56,119 nt of DNA, taken from Burkholderiales bacterium (GTDB lineage: Bacteria > Pseudomonadota > Gammaproteobacteria > Burkholderiales > Burkholderiaceae). Made by a program: the position numbers and the translations under genes. The notes beneath the pieces are model-generated. The model saw only the letters and a program-made list of their open reading frames with translations. It was not told the DNA's origin and did no database searches. The stretch covers positions 1 through 56,119 of the forward strand of contig JAMFSK010000147.1 of NCBI GenBank assembly GCA_026225235.1. The letters run 5' to 3'. This document shows positions 33,390 to 42,478 of the stretch, in pieces. The stretch's first letter is position 1, and every line of letters begins with the position of its first letter.

Positions 33390-35780
33390 ATGCGGGACGT
33401 GTGCGGACGCCCGGAGCCGCCCTTGACCCAATCTCTGCCCGGCCTACCCGCCGGTACACTTGCCATCGCTCCTGATCCCGACGGCTTGAGCACGGCCGAC
33501 GCCGCTCGGCGGCTCAAAGAAGGGGGCGCCAACGCGATTGCCGATGTCAGGCCTCATCCCCTCCGGCGTGCCGCCGGGAAACTATGGGCGCCCGTCCCTT
33601 GGATGCTCGAGGCCGCGATCCTCTTGCAGTTGGGCTTGGGCGACTACGTCGGAGCGGGCATCGTTTTGCTTCTGCTGCTTTTCAATGCGGCTCTCGGGCT
33701 CTTTCAGGAAGGGCGGGCGCAGGCGACGGTCGATGCACTCAAGTCCCGTCTTGCGCTGGTCGCCACCGTACGTCGTGATGGCGGGTGGACGACCGTGCCC
33801 GCAGCGGGACTCGTGGCGGGTGATGTCATCAAGTTGTCACTGGGCGCGGTTGTGGCTGCCGATGTGACGTTGACCAGCGGCTCGCTCCTTCTCGATCAAT
33901 CGATGTTGACCGGCGAATCGGCCGCGACTGAGGCGGGTGCCGGCGCGCGGGCCTTTGCAGGTGCGCTGGTACGCCGCGGCGAAGCCGTGGCCGAGGTGGT
34001 GGCGACCGGTGAACGCACGAAGTTCGGCCGAACCGCCGAGCTCGTGCGCACGGCTAAAGTCGAAAGTTCGCAACAGAAGACTGTGCTGCGAGTCGTGCGC
34101 AATCTCGTGCTGTTCAATGGCGGAGTGACGATTCTGCTCGGTGCCTATTCGCTTTCGGTCTCCATGCCTTTAAGCGAAATGGTGCCGCTGCTGCTGGTCG
34201 CGATCCTGTCGTCAATCCCGGTTGCGTTGCCGTCGATGTTTACGCTGGCGGCCGCGGTCGGGGCACGCGCGCTCTCGAGTCGCGGCGTCTTGCCGACGAG
34301 CTTGTCTGCGGTCGACGAAGCCGCGGGGATCGATATCCTTTGTTCCGACAAAACCGGGACGCTGACGCGCAATGAACTCGCTGTGATGTCGGTTCACGCG
34401 ATGCCGCCCTACGACGAGGCCCATGTCCTCGCTTTGGCCGCGCTCGCGAGCGCGGATGGCGGGCAGGACCCCGTCGATACGGCTATTCTGCGAGCCAGTC
34501 AGGGCAAGCCAGTCACCGACCTCCCGTTACGCGTCACCTTCATTCCGTTTGATCCTGCCGTGAAACGCGCCGAAGCCACGCTGCGCGACAAGAATGGCGC
34601 GGTGTCACAGGTGCTCAAGGGCGCGTTCACGACGATCACCTCGCTGATCAAGCCTTGCGCTAGCGCCGCGCCGATCGTCGATGAAATGGAGGCCAGTGGA
34701 TTTCGTGTCCTGGCGGTTGCAACAGGCGCGCCGGACACCCTCACACTGGCGGGGTTAATCGCGTTGAGCGACCCGCCTCGCGACGACTCCGCCGCACTCG
34801 TGACCGAATTGCACGAATTGGGCGTGCGCACGGTCATGGTGACTGGAGACGCGCGCAAGACGGCTGAAACCGTAGCGGCATCGGTCGGGATTCAGGGATC
34901 GGTCTGGGCCACGACACCCATGCCGGGTTACCAGGACGTGGAGTCGTATTCGATCTTCGCGGGCGTGCTGCCGGAAGACAAGTATCAACTCGTCAAAGCG
35001 TTACAGCAGCGAGGACATATCGTGGGGATGTGCGGCGACGGTGCGAACGACGCGCCGGCGTTGCGCCAGGCCCAGATGGGTATCGCCGTCTCCACTGCGA
35101 CCGACGTCGCAAAGTCGGCGGCGGGCGCGGTCTTGACCGAAGCAGGCCTGGGCGGTATCGTCGCGCTGGTCAGGGAAGGCCGGATCACTTTCCAACGCAT
35201 CCTGACCTATACCTTGCGTTCGATCGTCCACAAGATCGTGCAGGTGCTGTTTCTCGCGGCGGGCTTGCTTCTCACGGGGCATGCGATCCTGACGCCGACA
35301 CTCATGGTGCTGATGATGGTGACGGGTGACTTCCTGGCGATGTCGTCGTCGACCGACAACGTCCGGCCCTCACCTCACCCGAACATCTGGCGCATCCGCA
35401 ATCTGACGATCGCCGGTATCGCTCTGGGGATAGTCGACCTGATTTTTTGTGTTGCTTGCCTTGCGGTGGCCAAGTTCGTACTGGGGCTCGACACCAACGC
35501 GTTGCGTACGGTGGCTGTTGTTACGCTGGTGTTCAGCGGACAGGCCGTTTTCTACGTCGCTCGGGAGAGACAACACCTGTGGAGTTCGCGGCCGGGTCGT
35601 TGGTTAGTCGTGTCGTCCGTGGTCGATCTGACGATCATCAGCACGCTGGCCATCGGCGGGGTCCTGATGACAGCGGTTCCGTTCGAAGTTGTCGCGGCTT
35701 TGCTGGCCGCCGCTGTCGTACTCGCGATCGTCCTCGATACCTTGAAGCAGACACTGTTCCGGCATTTGATGATCGCCTGA
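33390..35780 (+). CDS. P3A-type (plasma-membrane proton pump type) P-ATPase
   Basis: An approximately 796-residue cation-pumping ATPase. Visible motifs: actuator TGES near 174, helix 4 IPVALP (the proline motif of P3A proton ATPases), phosphorylated Asp in DKTGTLT near 320, a P-domain TGDA segment, and the hinge MCGDGANDAP near 549. The N-terminus begins with GLSTADAARRLKEGGANAIADVRPHPLRRAAGKLWAPVPWMLEAA, as in fungal/plant H+-ATPases. Start is uncertain: ATG 33390 lacks a ribosome site, whereas TTG 33423 has GGAG at 33413-33416. Such pumps are uncommon in bacteria. Its neighbours (transhydrogenase, chaperones) suggest pH or membrane-energy stress. Confidence 0.87.
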   Translation: MRDVCGRPEPPLTQSLPGLPAGTLAIAPDPDGLSTADAARRLKEGGANAIADVRPHPLRRAAGKLWAPVPWMLEAAILLQLGLGDYVGAGIVLLLLLFNAALGLFQEGRAQATVDALKSRLALVATVRRDGGWTTVPAAGLVAGDVIKLSLGAVVAADVTLTSGSLLLDQSMLTGESAATEAGAGARAFAGALVRRGEAVAEVVATGERTKFGRTAELVRTAKVESSQQKTVLRVVRNLVLFNGGVTILLGAYSLSVSMPLSEMVPLLLVAILSSIPVALPSMFTLAAAVGARALSSRGVLPTSLSAVDEAAGIDILCSDKTGTLTRNELAVMSVHAMPPYDEAHVLALAALASADGGQDPVDTAILRASQGKPVTDLPLRVTFIPFDPAVKRAEATLRDKNGAVSQVLKGAFTTITSLIKPCASAAPIVDEMEASGFRVLAVATGAPDTLTLAGLIALSDPPRDDSAALVTELHELGVRTVMVTGDARKTAETVAASVGIQGSVWATTPMPGYQDVESYSIFAGVLPEDKYQLVKALQQRGHIVGMCGDGANDAPALRQAQMGIAVSTATDVAKSAAGAVLTEAGLGGIVALVREGRITFQRILTYTLRSIVHKIVQVLFLAAGLLLTGHAILTPTLMVLMMVTGDFLAMSSSTDNVRPSPHPNIWRIRNLTIAGIALGIVDLIFCVACLAVAKFVLGLDTNALRTVAVVTLVFSGQAVFYVARERQHLWSSRPGRWLVVSSVVDLTIISTLAIGGVLMTAVPFEVVAALLAAAVVLAIVLDTLKQTLFRHLMIA

Positions 35781-36099
35781 GGCGAGAGAACCACTCGAAA
35801 GCTGAGCCGATGCAGTACCGTCTCTTGACTCGTGCCGGACGCGTGTGCCCGTCTGCCGGTCCCTGGGGTCGCCTGTGCCACGATATCGCTGGCCCCGTTT
35901 CCGTTATTCTCCCAAGGCATTTTAAACGACTCGGCGGAGCGAATTTTTGATCTTTACAGGGCGCTTGTTCGCTAGTTAATCTTTGCCCAGTTGTCTTGCG
36001 GCTTCTCTGCCTTGCGCCACCGAATGATGTTTGTCGTCGCTCGACGACCTCAACCGAATTGCATCGTGTTTGTGGCCCTGACGTCCCGGAGACAAAAAT
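35781..36099. other. Intergenic region between P-ATPase and reductase genes
   Basis: About 320 bp. I see no gene, hairpin terminator or clear operator. The sequence becomes AT-richer from about 35920 (CATTTTAAACGAC, GAATTTTTGATCTTTACAG), which is where a promoter for the reductase would be expected. Confidence 0.4.
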
Positions 36100-37050
36100 T
36101 TGATCGACGTAGAACTGACCCGGATCGGACAGCATTCCGACGAGGTTTTTTCCCTAAGCTTTCGTGCGACCTCTGGCGAACCGCTCGCCGACGCGAGCGC
36201 GGGCGCACACATTCGGATTACCTTGCCCGATGGTGCGGAACGCAGCTATTCGCTTGTGAATCCACCGGGCCCCACCGGTGAATATGAAATCGCGATCGGC
36301 CTGAAGGGTAGACCTGCACACGGGTCTCGCTACTTATGCGAATTGGCGAAAGTCGGCGATCGGTTTCGGATGTCGCCGCCGGTCAATCGATTCGCCCTGG
36401 TCGAAGACGCACCGCACTCCACGCTGATTGCGGGTGGCATCGGTATCACGCCGCTGTGGAGCATGATTCAAAGACTCGAACAACTCGAACGGCCCTGGCG
36501 ACTGTTTTATGCAATGCGGCATCGCGACTCGGGTGCCTTCCTGGACCGGCTTGAAGCACTCGAGGCACGTCAGCCCGGACGCGTGGAACTTGCGATCGGC
36601 GATGGTGCAGGCAGCCGCAGGCTCGATATCGAAGCGATCGTCGCAAGCACGCCGGATTCAGGCCATCTGTATTGCTGTGGGCCGGCCTCGATGCTCGACG
36701 CATTCAGGACCGCGACACTCCATCGCGACGCATCGACTGTCCATCTGGAATATTTCGGCGCCCAGAAGCGGGAGCTGTCTTCGCTTGGCTATACGCTCGA
36801 GCTTGCGCGCAGCAAGCGGACGGTTTTTGTGCCGCCTGGACGTACAGCCCTCGACGTTTTGCACAGTGAAGGCATTGACGTTGCCTACGGGTGCAAGCAG
36901 GGCATCTGCGGCACGTGTGAGACGCGCGTATTGAGCGGCACGCCCGATCATCGGGACGAGGTGCTGAGCGATGAAGAGCGCGTCTCGAACCGCACCATGA
37001 TGCTGTGCTGCTCGGGGTGCGTCGGAGAACGTCTAGTGCTCGATCTGTGA
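36100..37050 (+). CDS. VanB/PDR-type oxygenase reductase (FMN, NAD, [2Fe-2S])
   Basis: A 316-residue electron-transfer protein like phthalate dioxygenase reductase and vanillate demethylase VanB. Order: flavin domain with RSYSLVNPP, NAD-binding domain with IAGGIGITPLWSMIQ and YCCGPASMLDAF, and a C-terminal plant-type [2Fe-2S] domain with YGCKQGICGTCETRV and the distant fourth Cys in LCCSGCVG. It passes electrons from NADH to a Rieske oxygenase, here most likely the alpha/beta pair at 43441-45200. The start is TTG 36100 with CGGAG at spacing 8. It lies apart from the oxygenase genes but at the edge of the same island. Confidence 0.92.
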   Translation: MIDVELTRIGQHSDEVFSLSFRATSGEPLADASAGAHIRITLPDGAERSYSLVNPPGPTGEYEIAIGLKGRPAHGSRYLCELAKVGDRFRMSPPVNRFALVEDAPHSTLIAGGIGITPLWSMIQRLEQLERPWRLFYAMRHRDSGAFLDRLEALEARQPGRVELAIGDGAGSRRLDIEAIVASTPDSGHLYCCGPASMLDAFRTATLHRDASTVHLEYFGAQKRELSSLGYTLELARSKRTVFVPPGRTALDVLHSEGIDVAYGCKQGICGTCETRVLSGTPDHRDEVLSDEERVSNRTMMLCCSGCVGERLVLDL

Positions 37051-37097
37051 CGGGAGCTCTGAGGGGGCTGTAAAGGAAGCTACGAGGCAGCGGCGTG

Positions 37098-37123
37098 GCG
37101 GGCTGGCCCCAACGGCCGCCCGC
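37098..37123. terminator. GC-rich hairpin between convergent reductase and hydantoinase genes
   Basis: GCGGGC-T-GGCC-CCAAC-GGCC-GCCCGC: an outer 6-bp and inner 4-bp stem with one bulged T. It lies between two convergent genes and lacks a U-tract; terminator role inferred from position. Confidence 0.45.
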
Positions 37124-37135
37124 TCGTATCCAGGG

Positions 37136-38611
37136 TCATTCGGGCGCTTGCATGGCTTCCCTCGGAAACTGGAACAGGCCCGTGTTCGGCGACCACCTCG
37201 CTTCGCGGGGGGCTGCGACGGGTTTTGGCGTGCCGCGTGCAAGGTATTGTCCCGTGCCGCGCTCGACCTGCAAGGTACCATTTTCGACGACGATCCTTCC
37301 GCGGCTGACGACGACCTCGGGCCAGCCCCGAACTTTCCTGCCTTCGTACGGGGTGTAGCCGACGTTGTCGTGCAACATCGAGGCCGACAGCACGACCTCC
37401 GCATCGGGGTTCCAGATGGCCAGGTCGGCATCGCTGCCGATCGCAATCGTGCCTTTGCGTGGATACAGGCCGTAGGTGCGTGCATGGTGAGTTGCAGTCA
37501 ATGCCACGAACTCATTGAGCGTGATACGCGCTTGGCCTACGCCTTCCGAAAACAAAAGCGGCATCCGGACCTCGAGTCCAGGCACACCGTTCGCCATCTG
37601 TTTGAAAGTCGTCTTGTCGCCGTTTGGCAGCTTGCCGGTTTCGTCGAAGCGATACGGTGCGTGGTCCGACGAGAACATGCGCAAGGTCCCGTGCTTCAGT
37701 GCGGCCCAGAGCACATCCTGAGAGGCCTTGTCGCGGGGCGGCGGGCTGCAGCAGAATTTCGCCCCCTCGAGGCCGGGTTGATCGATATCGTCGGCGGTCA
37801 GAAACAAATATTGCGGGCAAGTTTCGCCATGAATCGGTACGCCAAGCGCCTGTGACGAAGCAATCACGCGCACCGCCTCGGGCGTCGAGACGTGCACGAT
37901 CATCAGCGACGTGTCGATCAGCCGCGACAACTGGATCGCGCGATGCGTCGCCTCTGTTTCAGCGAGCGGCGAGTGGGCGACGGCATGGTACTTCGGCGCC
38001 TTGTGTCCCTTCTCGATCATGCGCTGGGCGAGCCAGCGGATCATGTCGTTGTTTTCGGCATGGATCATCACGAGCGCGCCTTCACGCTTCGCCAGGTCCA
38101 GTACCTCTAGCAGTTGATAGTCGTCGAGCTTCAGACTGTCATACGTCATGAAGACCTTGAACGAAGTAATTCCATCACGGATCGCCTGCGGCAAGTCTTG
38201 CCGGAGCGTCTGCTCTGTCGGGTCGGCGACGATCAGGTGGAAGCCATAGTCGATCACGGCTTTCTCGGCAGCGCGACGCGCGTAGTCGGCGATGACCTCG
38301 GGCAAGGCCATGCCGCGGTGCTGGGCCGCAAATGGAATGATCGTCGTCGTGCCACCGAATGCGGCCGAGACCGTCGCACTGTAGAAATCGTCCGCACACA
38401 TGAGGCCCATGCCCGACAACTGCTCGACGTGGCAATGACTGTCAATGCCGCCGGGCAGCACGAAGCGTCCCGCAGCGTCGATGTCGCCCATGCCAGGTTT
38501 CAGCCTGCGTTCGATCGCGACGATCGTTCCGTCGCAAATACCGAGGTCAGCGGTGAACGTATCGTTTTCGGTGGCGACGATGCCGTTGCGTACAGTGAGG
38601 TCGAAGTTCAT
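37136..38611 (-). CDS. Dihydropyrimidinase/hydantoinase-family amidohydrolase
   Basis: A 491-residue cyclic-amide hydrolase. It has the metal-binding GGIDSHCHVEQ motif near residue 54, the carbamylated lysine in SFKVFMTYD near 150, MIHAEN and VHVSTPEA with the further His ligands, and the last metal Asp in FSSDHAPY. These are the residues of dihydropyrimidinase, D-hydantoinase and imidase, which open cyclic ureides or imides. Dihydropyrimidinases usually have HTHL-like sequence; the HCHVEQ variant and context leave the substrate open. ATG 38611 fits the family N-terminus. It is the last gene of an operon with the SDR and DHDPS-like genes and faces the ABC importer. Confidence 0.92.
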   Translation of the reverse strand: MNFDLTVRNGIVATENDTFTADLGICDGTIVAIERRLKPGMGDIDAAGRFVLPGGIDSHCHVEQLSGMGLMCADDFYSATVSAAFGGTTTIIPFAAQHRGMALPEVIADYARRAAEKAVIDYGFHLIVADPTEQTLRQDLPQAIRDGITSFKVFMTYDSLKLDDYQLLEVLDLAKREGALVMIHAENNDMIRWLAQRMIEKGHKAPKYHAVAHSPLAETEATHRAIQLSRLIDTSLMIVHVSTPEAVRVIASSQALGVPIHGETCPQYLFLTADDIDQPGLEGAKFCCSPPPRDKASQDVLWAALKHGTLRMFSSDHAPYRFDETGKLPNGDKTTFKQMANGVPGLEVRMPLLFSEGVGQARITLNEFVALTATHHARTYGLYPRKGTIAIGSDADLAIWNPDAEVVLSASMLHDNVGYTPYEGRKVRGWPEVVVSRGRIVVENGTLQVERGTGQYLARGTPKPVAAPREARWSPNTGLFQFPREAMQAPE

Positions 38612-38653
38612 GACATGTCGTTGGAAGAAGCACCGAAGCCCCGGGTGATGACT

Positions 38654-39433
38654 TCAGAAAGTGCCGGGATAGGCACCGCCATCGAGCAGGATGTTTTGGC
38701 CCGTCAGGTACCCCGCGTGTGTGGATGCAAGGAACGCGCACGTCGCGCCGAATTCCTCGGGGTCACCGAAGCGCCGTGATGGGTTCGCGGCGCGACGCTC
38801 TGTGAGCATGGCTTCGACGGGGCGGCCGGCGGCCCGTGCGGCGCCCTCGGTTGTGGCCATCAACCTGTCCGTTGCGAACGGGCCGGGCAGCAGGTTATTG
38901 ATGGTGACACCGTGTTGCGCGACGTTGCGTGCCAACCCCGCGATAAAGCCCGTGAGTCCCGCTCGGGCGCCGTTCGACAGCGCGAGCGTGGCGATCGGCG
39001 CCTTGACCGCGCCTGAGGTGATGTTGATCACGCGCCCGAATTGTCGCGAGATCATGCCGTCGAGTGTCAGGCGAATCAATTCGATCGGCGTCAACATGTT
39101 CGCGTCGACCGCAGTGATCCAATCTTCCCGGGAGAAGTCCCGGAAATCGCCCGTCTTCGGGCCAGCCGCATTGGTCACCAGGATGTCCGGTGCGGCGCAC
39201 GCTGCCAGTGCCTGTGCGCGCCCCTCGGCCGAGGTGATATCGCACGCGACGGCTGTGACACGGGCGCCGGTCTCCGCGCGAATTCGCTCGGCAGCTGACT
39301 CGAGTGCGTCCGCACCGCGTGCGATCAGGGTGATTTCGACACCTTCAGCCGCGAGTGCTTGCGCGCATGCGAAGCCGAGCCCTTTACTTGCTGCACAGAC
39401 CAGGGCGCGTCGTCCTTCGATACCGAGGTTCAT
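38654..39433 (-). CDS. SDR-family protein with non-canonical catalytic residues
   Basis: A 259-residue short-chain dehydrogenase fold with cofactor motif CAASKGLGFACAQALAAEG and NAAG at 88-91. The catalytic Tyr-x3-Lys is not conserved: aligning from Ser140 (ITSG), the expected Tyr153 is Ser and Lys157 is Arg, in LALSNGARAGL. A branch of SDR proteins carries this S-N-x-x-R form and may act by another mechanism or bind without catalysis. The C-terminal end LLDGGAYPGTF is normal. It begins 4 nt after the DHDPS-like stop and is followed by the hydantoinase gene. ATG 39433 has AAGG upstream. Confidence 0.85.
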   Translation of the reverse strand: MNLGIEGRRALVCAASKGLGFACAQALAAEGVEITLIARGADALESAAERIRAETGARVTAVACDITSAEGRAQALAACAAPDILVTNAAGPKTGDFRDFSREDWITAVDANMLTPIELIRLTLDGMISRQFGRVINITSGAVKAPIATLALSNGARAGLTGFIAGLARNVAQHGVTINNLLPGPFATDRLMATTEGAARAAGRPVEAMLTERRAANPSRRFGDPEEFGATCAFLASTHAGYLTGQNILLDGGAYPGTF

Positions 39434-39437
39434 GGGA

Positions 39438-40412
39438 TCAAGCCTTCCTGATCGAAAGCGGGGCGCCGGCACTGATCGACAGACCCACGCGTGCGACCAC
39501 CCCTTCGAGTTCGCGCGCGGTACGCCCATCGATGGCCGCGCCGGGGGCCCGGATCGCTGTGCTCCGGATCGCTCCACGCCGTTGATACGTGTGTTTGCGC
39601 AAAGCGAGGCCGATTTTTGGCTGGAACTCGTAGCGAATCAACGGGCAGTAGTGGTCGAAAATCGCCGCTGCGGCGGCGAGATCGCCTGCGGCATAGCGCT
39701 CGTAGATCGCAACGAGGATCTCGGGGAATGCGAAGCCCGTCATGGTGCCGACCGCGCCACGCTGCAACTCCTCGAGAAAGTACACGCCTCCGAGACCACC
39801 GAATACCTTCATCGAGCCTTCCGCAAGATCGAGGATGCGGCTGATCTTCGGCGTGACCGGTGGTTCTTCGAGCTTGATCATATGGACGCCACCCTCGCGG
39901 CCGAGCCGTGCCACCACCTCCGCCTTGATCTCCGTGCCGAACGAGTCCGGGAAGTCGTGAATCACCACGGGAATCGCCACTGAGGCAGCCAGTTCACGAT
40001 AAAAATCGAATAGGACGGCATCGGACGCCCCGTCGAGCGGGGCAGCAAAGACCGCTGCCGCGCCGAGCGCTTCGGCATGACGCGCCTGTTCGACAGTGCC
40101 GGCGATGCCATGGGCACGCACACCGACCCATACGGGCACCCGCCTTCCAACCTGCTTGATAAATGCGGTAATGACGAGCGTACGTTCCGCGTTGGAAAGT
40201 TTGTGAGCTTCGCCCAGAAAACCGAGGATCGCGAGGCCCGTGACGCCGGCCGCGATCTGAAACTCCACCAGCGTCGCGATGCTGTCGACATCGACCTGCA
40301 AGCTGTCAGTGAACGGCGTCGGGCAAATCGTAAATACGCCATGGGCTATACCTGACAGCGCGGTGGACGTCGGCGTGCTGGATGAAGAAGCGGCGGGTGA
40401 ATCGGACATCAT
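39438..40412 (-). CDS. DHDPS/NAL-family class I aldolase or hydratase
   Basis: A 324-residue TIM-barrel lyase. Family motifs: LGFLGEAHKLS (GxxGE), WVGVRAHG, and the Schiff-base lysine in MIKLEEPPV. The conserved Tyr of the YNxP motif is replaced: this protein has VIHDFPDSFG, with His at that position, as in several subgroups that are not dihydrodipicolinate synthases. A tail beyond the barrel includes CPLIRYEFQPKIGLALRKH. It probably cleaves or dehydrates a 2-oxo acid made by the catabolic pathway. The double ATG at 40407-40412 follows CGGAG. It heads an operon with the SDR and hydantoinase genes. Confidence 0.9.
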   Translation of the reverse strand: MMSDSPAASSSSTPTSTALSGIAHGVFTICPTPFTDSLQVDVDSIATLVEFQIAAGVTGLAILGFLGEAHKLSNAERTLVITAFIKQVGRRVPVWVGVRAHGIAGTVEQARHAEALGAAAVFAAPLDGASDAVLFDFYRELAASVAIPVVIHDFPDSFGTEIKAEVVARLGREGGVHMIKLEEPPVTPKISRILDLAEGSMKVFGGLGGVYFLEELQRGAVGTMTGFAFPEILVAIYERYAAGDLAAAAAIFDHYCPLIRYEFQPKIGLALRKHTYQRRGAIRSTAIRAPGAAIDGRTARELEGVVARVGLSISAGAPLSIRKA

Positions 40413-40596
40413 GTCTCCGGAACGGAAAAGAAATCGGCGGTAACTCAACGTGCAAGCACGGTCGAGATGAGCCAGCTTAGCGTGGCTCTCGCGCGGAAAC
40501 GAAACCAAAAAAGTGCGCCGACGGATCGAAAATCTCGCCTTTCGCTTTTTTTATGTCGTCGATAAGCTGGCCTCATTCTGAATTCGGAAGACGACA

Positions 40597-41610
40597 ATGA
40601 AGCATGTAGGCATGTTGGTGGCGGCACTGAGCGTCTTTTCAGCTGCACAGGCGGGTGAGCCCGCGACGCCGGTCAAGTTCGTGATGGACTGGGCGTTCGA
40701 CGGCCCACAGGCCGTCTGGACCGCAGCCGCTCAGCAGGATTGTTTCGGCAAGAACGGCCTTGACCTCAAAATCGATCGGGGGTTTGGATCGAGCGACGCG
40801 ATCGGCAAGGTGGCGGCAGGTTCGTATGACATCGGCGTTGCCGATTTCAGCAGTGTGATTGCCTATGACGCCGCCCATCCGAAGGATCCCCTCGAAATCG
40901 TGTTCGTCGTGAGCGACCGTTCACCGACCTCCGTCTCTGTGCTGAAGACGTCCAACATCACGAAGCCGAAGGATCTTGAGGGGAAACGCCTCGCCGATTC
41001 GCAGGGCGAAGCAAGCCGGGTGCTGTTTCCCGCCTTTGCGAAGGCCAATGGCATCGATACGACGAAGATCACCTGGGTCAGCGTGGCGCCGAACCTGAGG
41101 CAGGCGAGCCTGTTGCAAGGAAAGGCCGACGCGGCTGCAGGGCATATGTTTACCGTCTTGAGCGGCATGAAGGCGCTGGGTGTCGGGCAAGACAAGGTCT
41201 TCACCATGGAATACGCGCGCTATGGCGTCGACGTGCCGGGCAGCTCGGTGATCGTGAAGCCGCAATGGGCGAGTGCGCACAAGAAAGCGCTGCAATCGTT
41301 CCTCGTGTGTGCGGCGGTCGGTATCCGTTCATCGATCACCGACCCGAAGACTGCACTCGCGTCTCTTCATTCCTATAACTCCCTGCTCGACGATAACTCC
41401 GAGGCGCTCGCACTCGACTTCTCGACACGCTACGCAATCCTCACGCCGCGCGTGCAAAAGGACGGTTTGAGCTATGTGGACCCGGCGCGCTATTCACAGG
41501 TGCTGACCTTGGTATCGACGGCGCTCGCCGTGCCGAAACCGAATCTTGGCGACGTTTGGGACGGTTCGTATCTGCCTCCCAAGGCGGATCTGACCGTGCC
41601 CGTGCAATAG
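40597..41610 (+). CDS. ABC transporter substrate-binding protein (NMT1/TauA type)
   Basis: A 337-residue periplasmic protein. A signal peptide (MKHVGMLVAALSVFSAAQA, cleavage near 19) leads into the NMT1/THI5-like fold: PVKFVMDWAFDGPQAVWTAA, SSDAIGKVAAGSYDIGVADFSSVIAYDA and LEGKRLADSQGEASRVLFPA. The group binds aromatic sulfonates, pyrimidine precursors, thiamine precursors and aromatic acids. It opens the importer operon with the ATPase (22 nt on) and permease. Given the downstream oxygenase, it likely binds the pathway substrate. Confidence 0.92.
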   Translation: MKHVGMLVAALSVFSAAQAGEPATPVKFVMDWAFDGPQAVWTAAAQQDCFGKNGLDLKIDRGFGSSDAIGKVAAGSYDIGVADFSSVIAYDAAHPKDPLEIVFVVSDRSPTSVSVLKTSNITKPKDLEGKRLADSQGEASRVLFPAFAKANGIDTTKITWVSVAPNLRQASLLQGKADAAAGHMFTVLSGMKALGVGQDKVFTMEYARYGVDVPGSSVIVKPQWASAHKKALQSFLVCAAVGIRSSITDPKTALASLHSYNSLLDDNSEALALDFSTRYAILTPRVQKDGLSYVDPARYSQVLTLVSTALAVPKPNLGDVWDGSYLPPKADLTVPVQ

Positions 41611-41632
41611 CGGCATGAATCGAGGAATAGTC

Positions 41633-42478
41633 ATGAGAAGTGCGACGGCCGCGGAAACACGTGTTCCCGGTGTGGTTGCGGACGTCGGAGGCGCGCGTGC
41701 GCATGTCGATATGCGTGTCGTCAGCCTGGTCTACGGCGAGGGCGAAAAACGCACGCTCGCGATCGAGGGACTCGATCTGGAGGTCCGCCGCGGTGAGTTC
41801 GTCGCAGTGGTCGGGCCGTCCGGGTCGGGCAAGTCGACGCTGATGAAGCTCGTCACTGGTTTGATCCGGCCCGATGCGGGCGAGGTGCATTACAACGGCG
41901 AACGCGTCGTTGGCCCCGTGAAACACGTTGGGATGGCATTCCAGAACGCCACGCTATTGCCTTGGCGCACCACGCTCGACAATGTGATGTTGCCCTTTGA
42001 GATTGTCGAACCCCACAAGCGCAAGTTGCGGCAGGACCGTGAGCGCTACGTCGACATCGCGCGGCAGTTGCTGGCGACCGTCGGCCTGCTCGAGTTCGCC
42101 GACAAACATCCCGGCGAGTTGTCAGGCGGCATGCAGCAGCGCGCCAACGTCTGCCGCGCGTTAGTCCATCGCCCTCAGTTGCTGATGCTCGACGAACCCT
42201 TTGGGGCGCTCGACGCGTTCACCCGCGAAGAACTCTGGGGGGTGACCCAAAGCCTGTGGATGGAGCAGGGCTTCAGTACGATTCTCGTCACGCACGATCT
42301 TCGTGAAGCGGTGTTTCTCGCCGACCGTGTCATTGTCCTGAGTAGTCGGCCCGGCCGCGTCATTCTCGAACAGCCGATCGATTTCCCCCGGCCGCGCGAT
42401 ATTTCCACGGTTTACAAGCCGGAGTTCGGGGAAATCGTCAAAGCCCTGCGCGCCAAGATCATGGAGGCACGGCAATGA
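41633..42478 (+). CDS. ABC transporter ATP-binding protein (SsuB/TauB type)
   Basis: A 281-residue ABC ATPase: Walker A GPSGSGKST, Q-loop MAFQNATLLPWRTTLDN, signature LSGGMQQR, Walker B LLMLDEPFGALD, and the switch His in VTHDLREAV. The LLPWRT and FGALDAFTREELW features are those of nitrate/sulfonate/taurine importers. ATG 41633 is chosen for GAGGAA just upstream; an ATG at 41615 is in frame. Its last codons overlap the permease start (ATGA). Confidence 0.93.
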   Translation: MRSATAAETRVPGVVADVGGARAHVDMRVVSLVYGEGEKRTLAIEGLDLEVRRGEFVAVVGPSGSGKSTLMKLVTGLIRPDAGEVHYNGERVVGPVKHVGMAFQNATLLPWRTTLDNVMLPFEIVEPHKRKLRQDRERYVDIARQLLATVGLLEFADKHPGELSGGMQQRANVCRALVHRPQLLMLDEPFGALDAFTREELWGVTQSLWMEQGFSTILVTHDLREAVFLADRVIVLSSRPGRVILEQPIDFPRPRDISTVYKPEFGEIVKALRAKIMEARQ

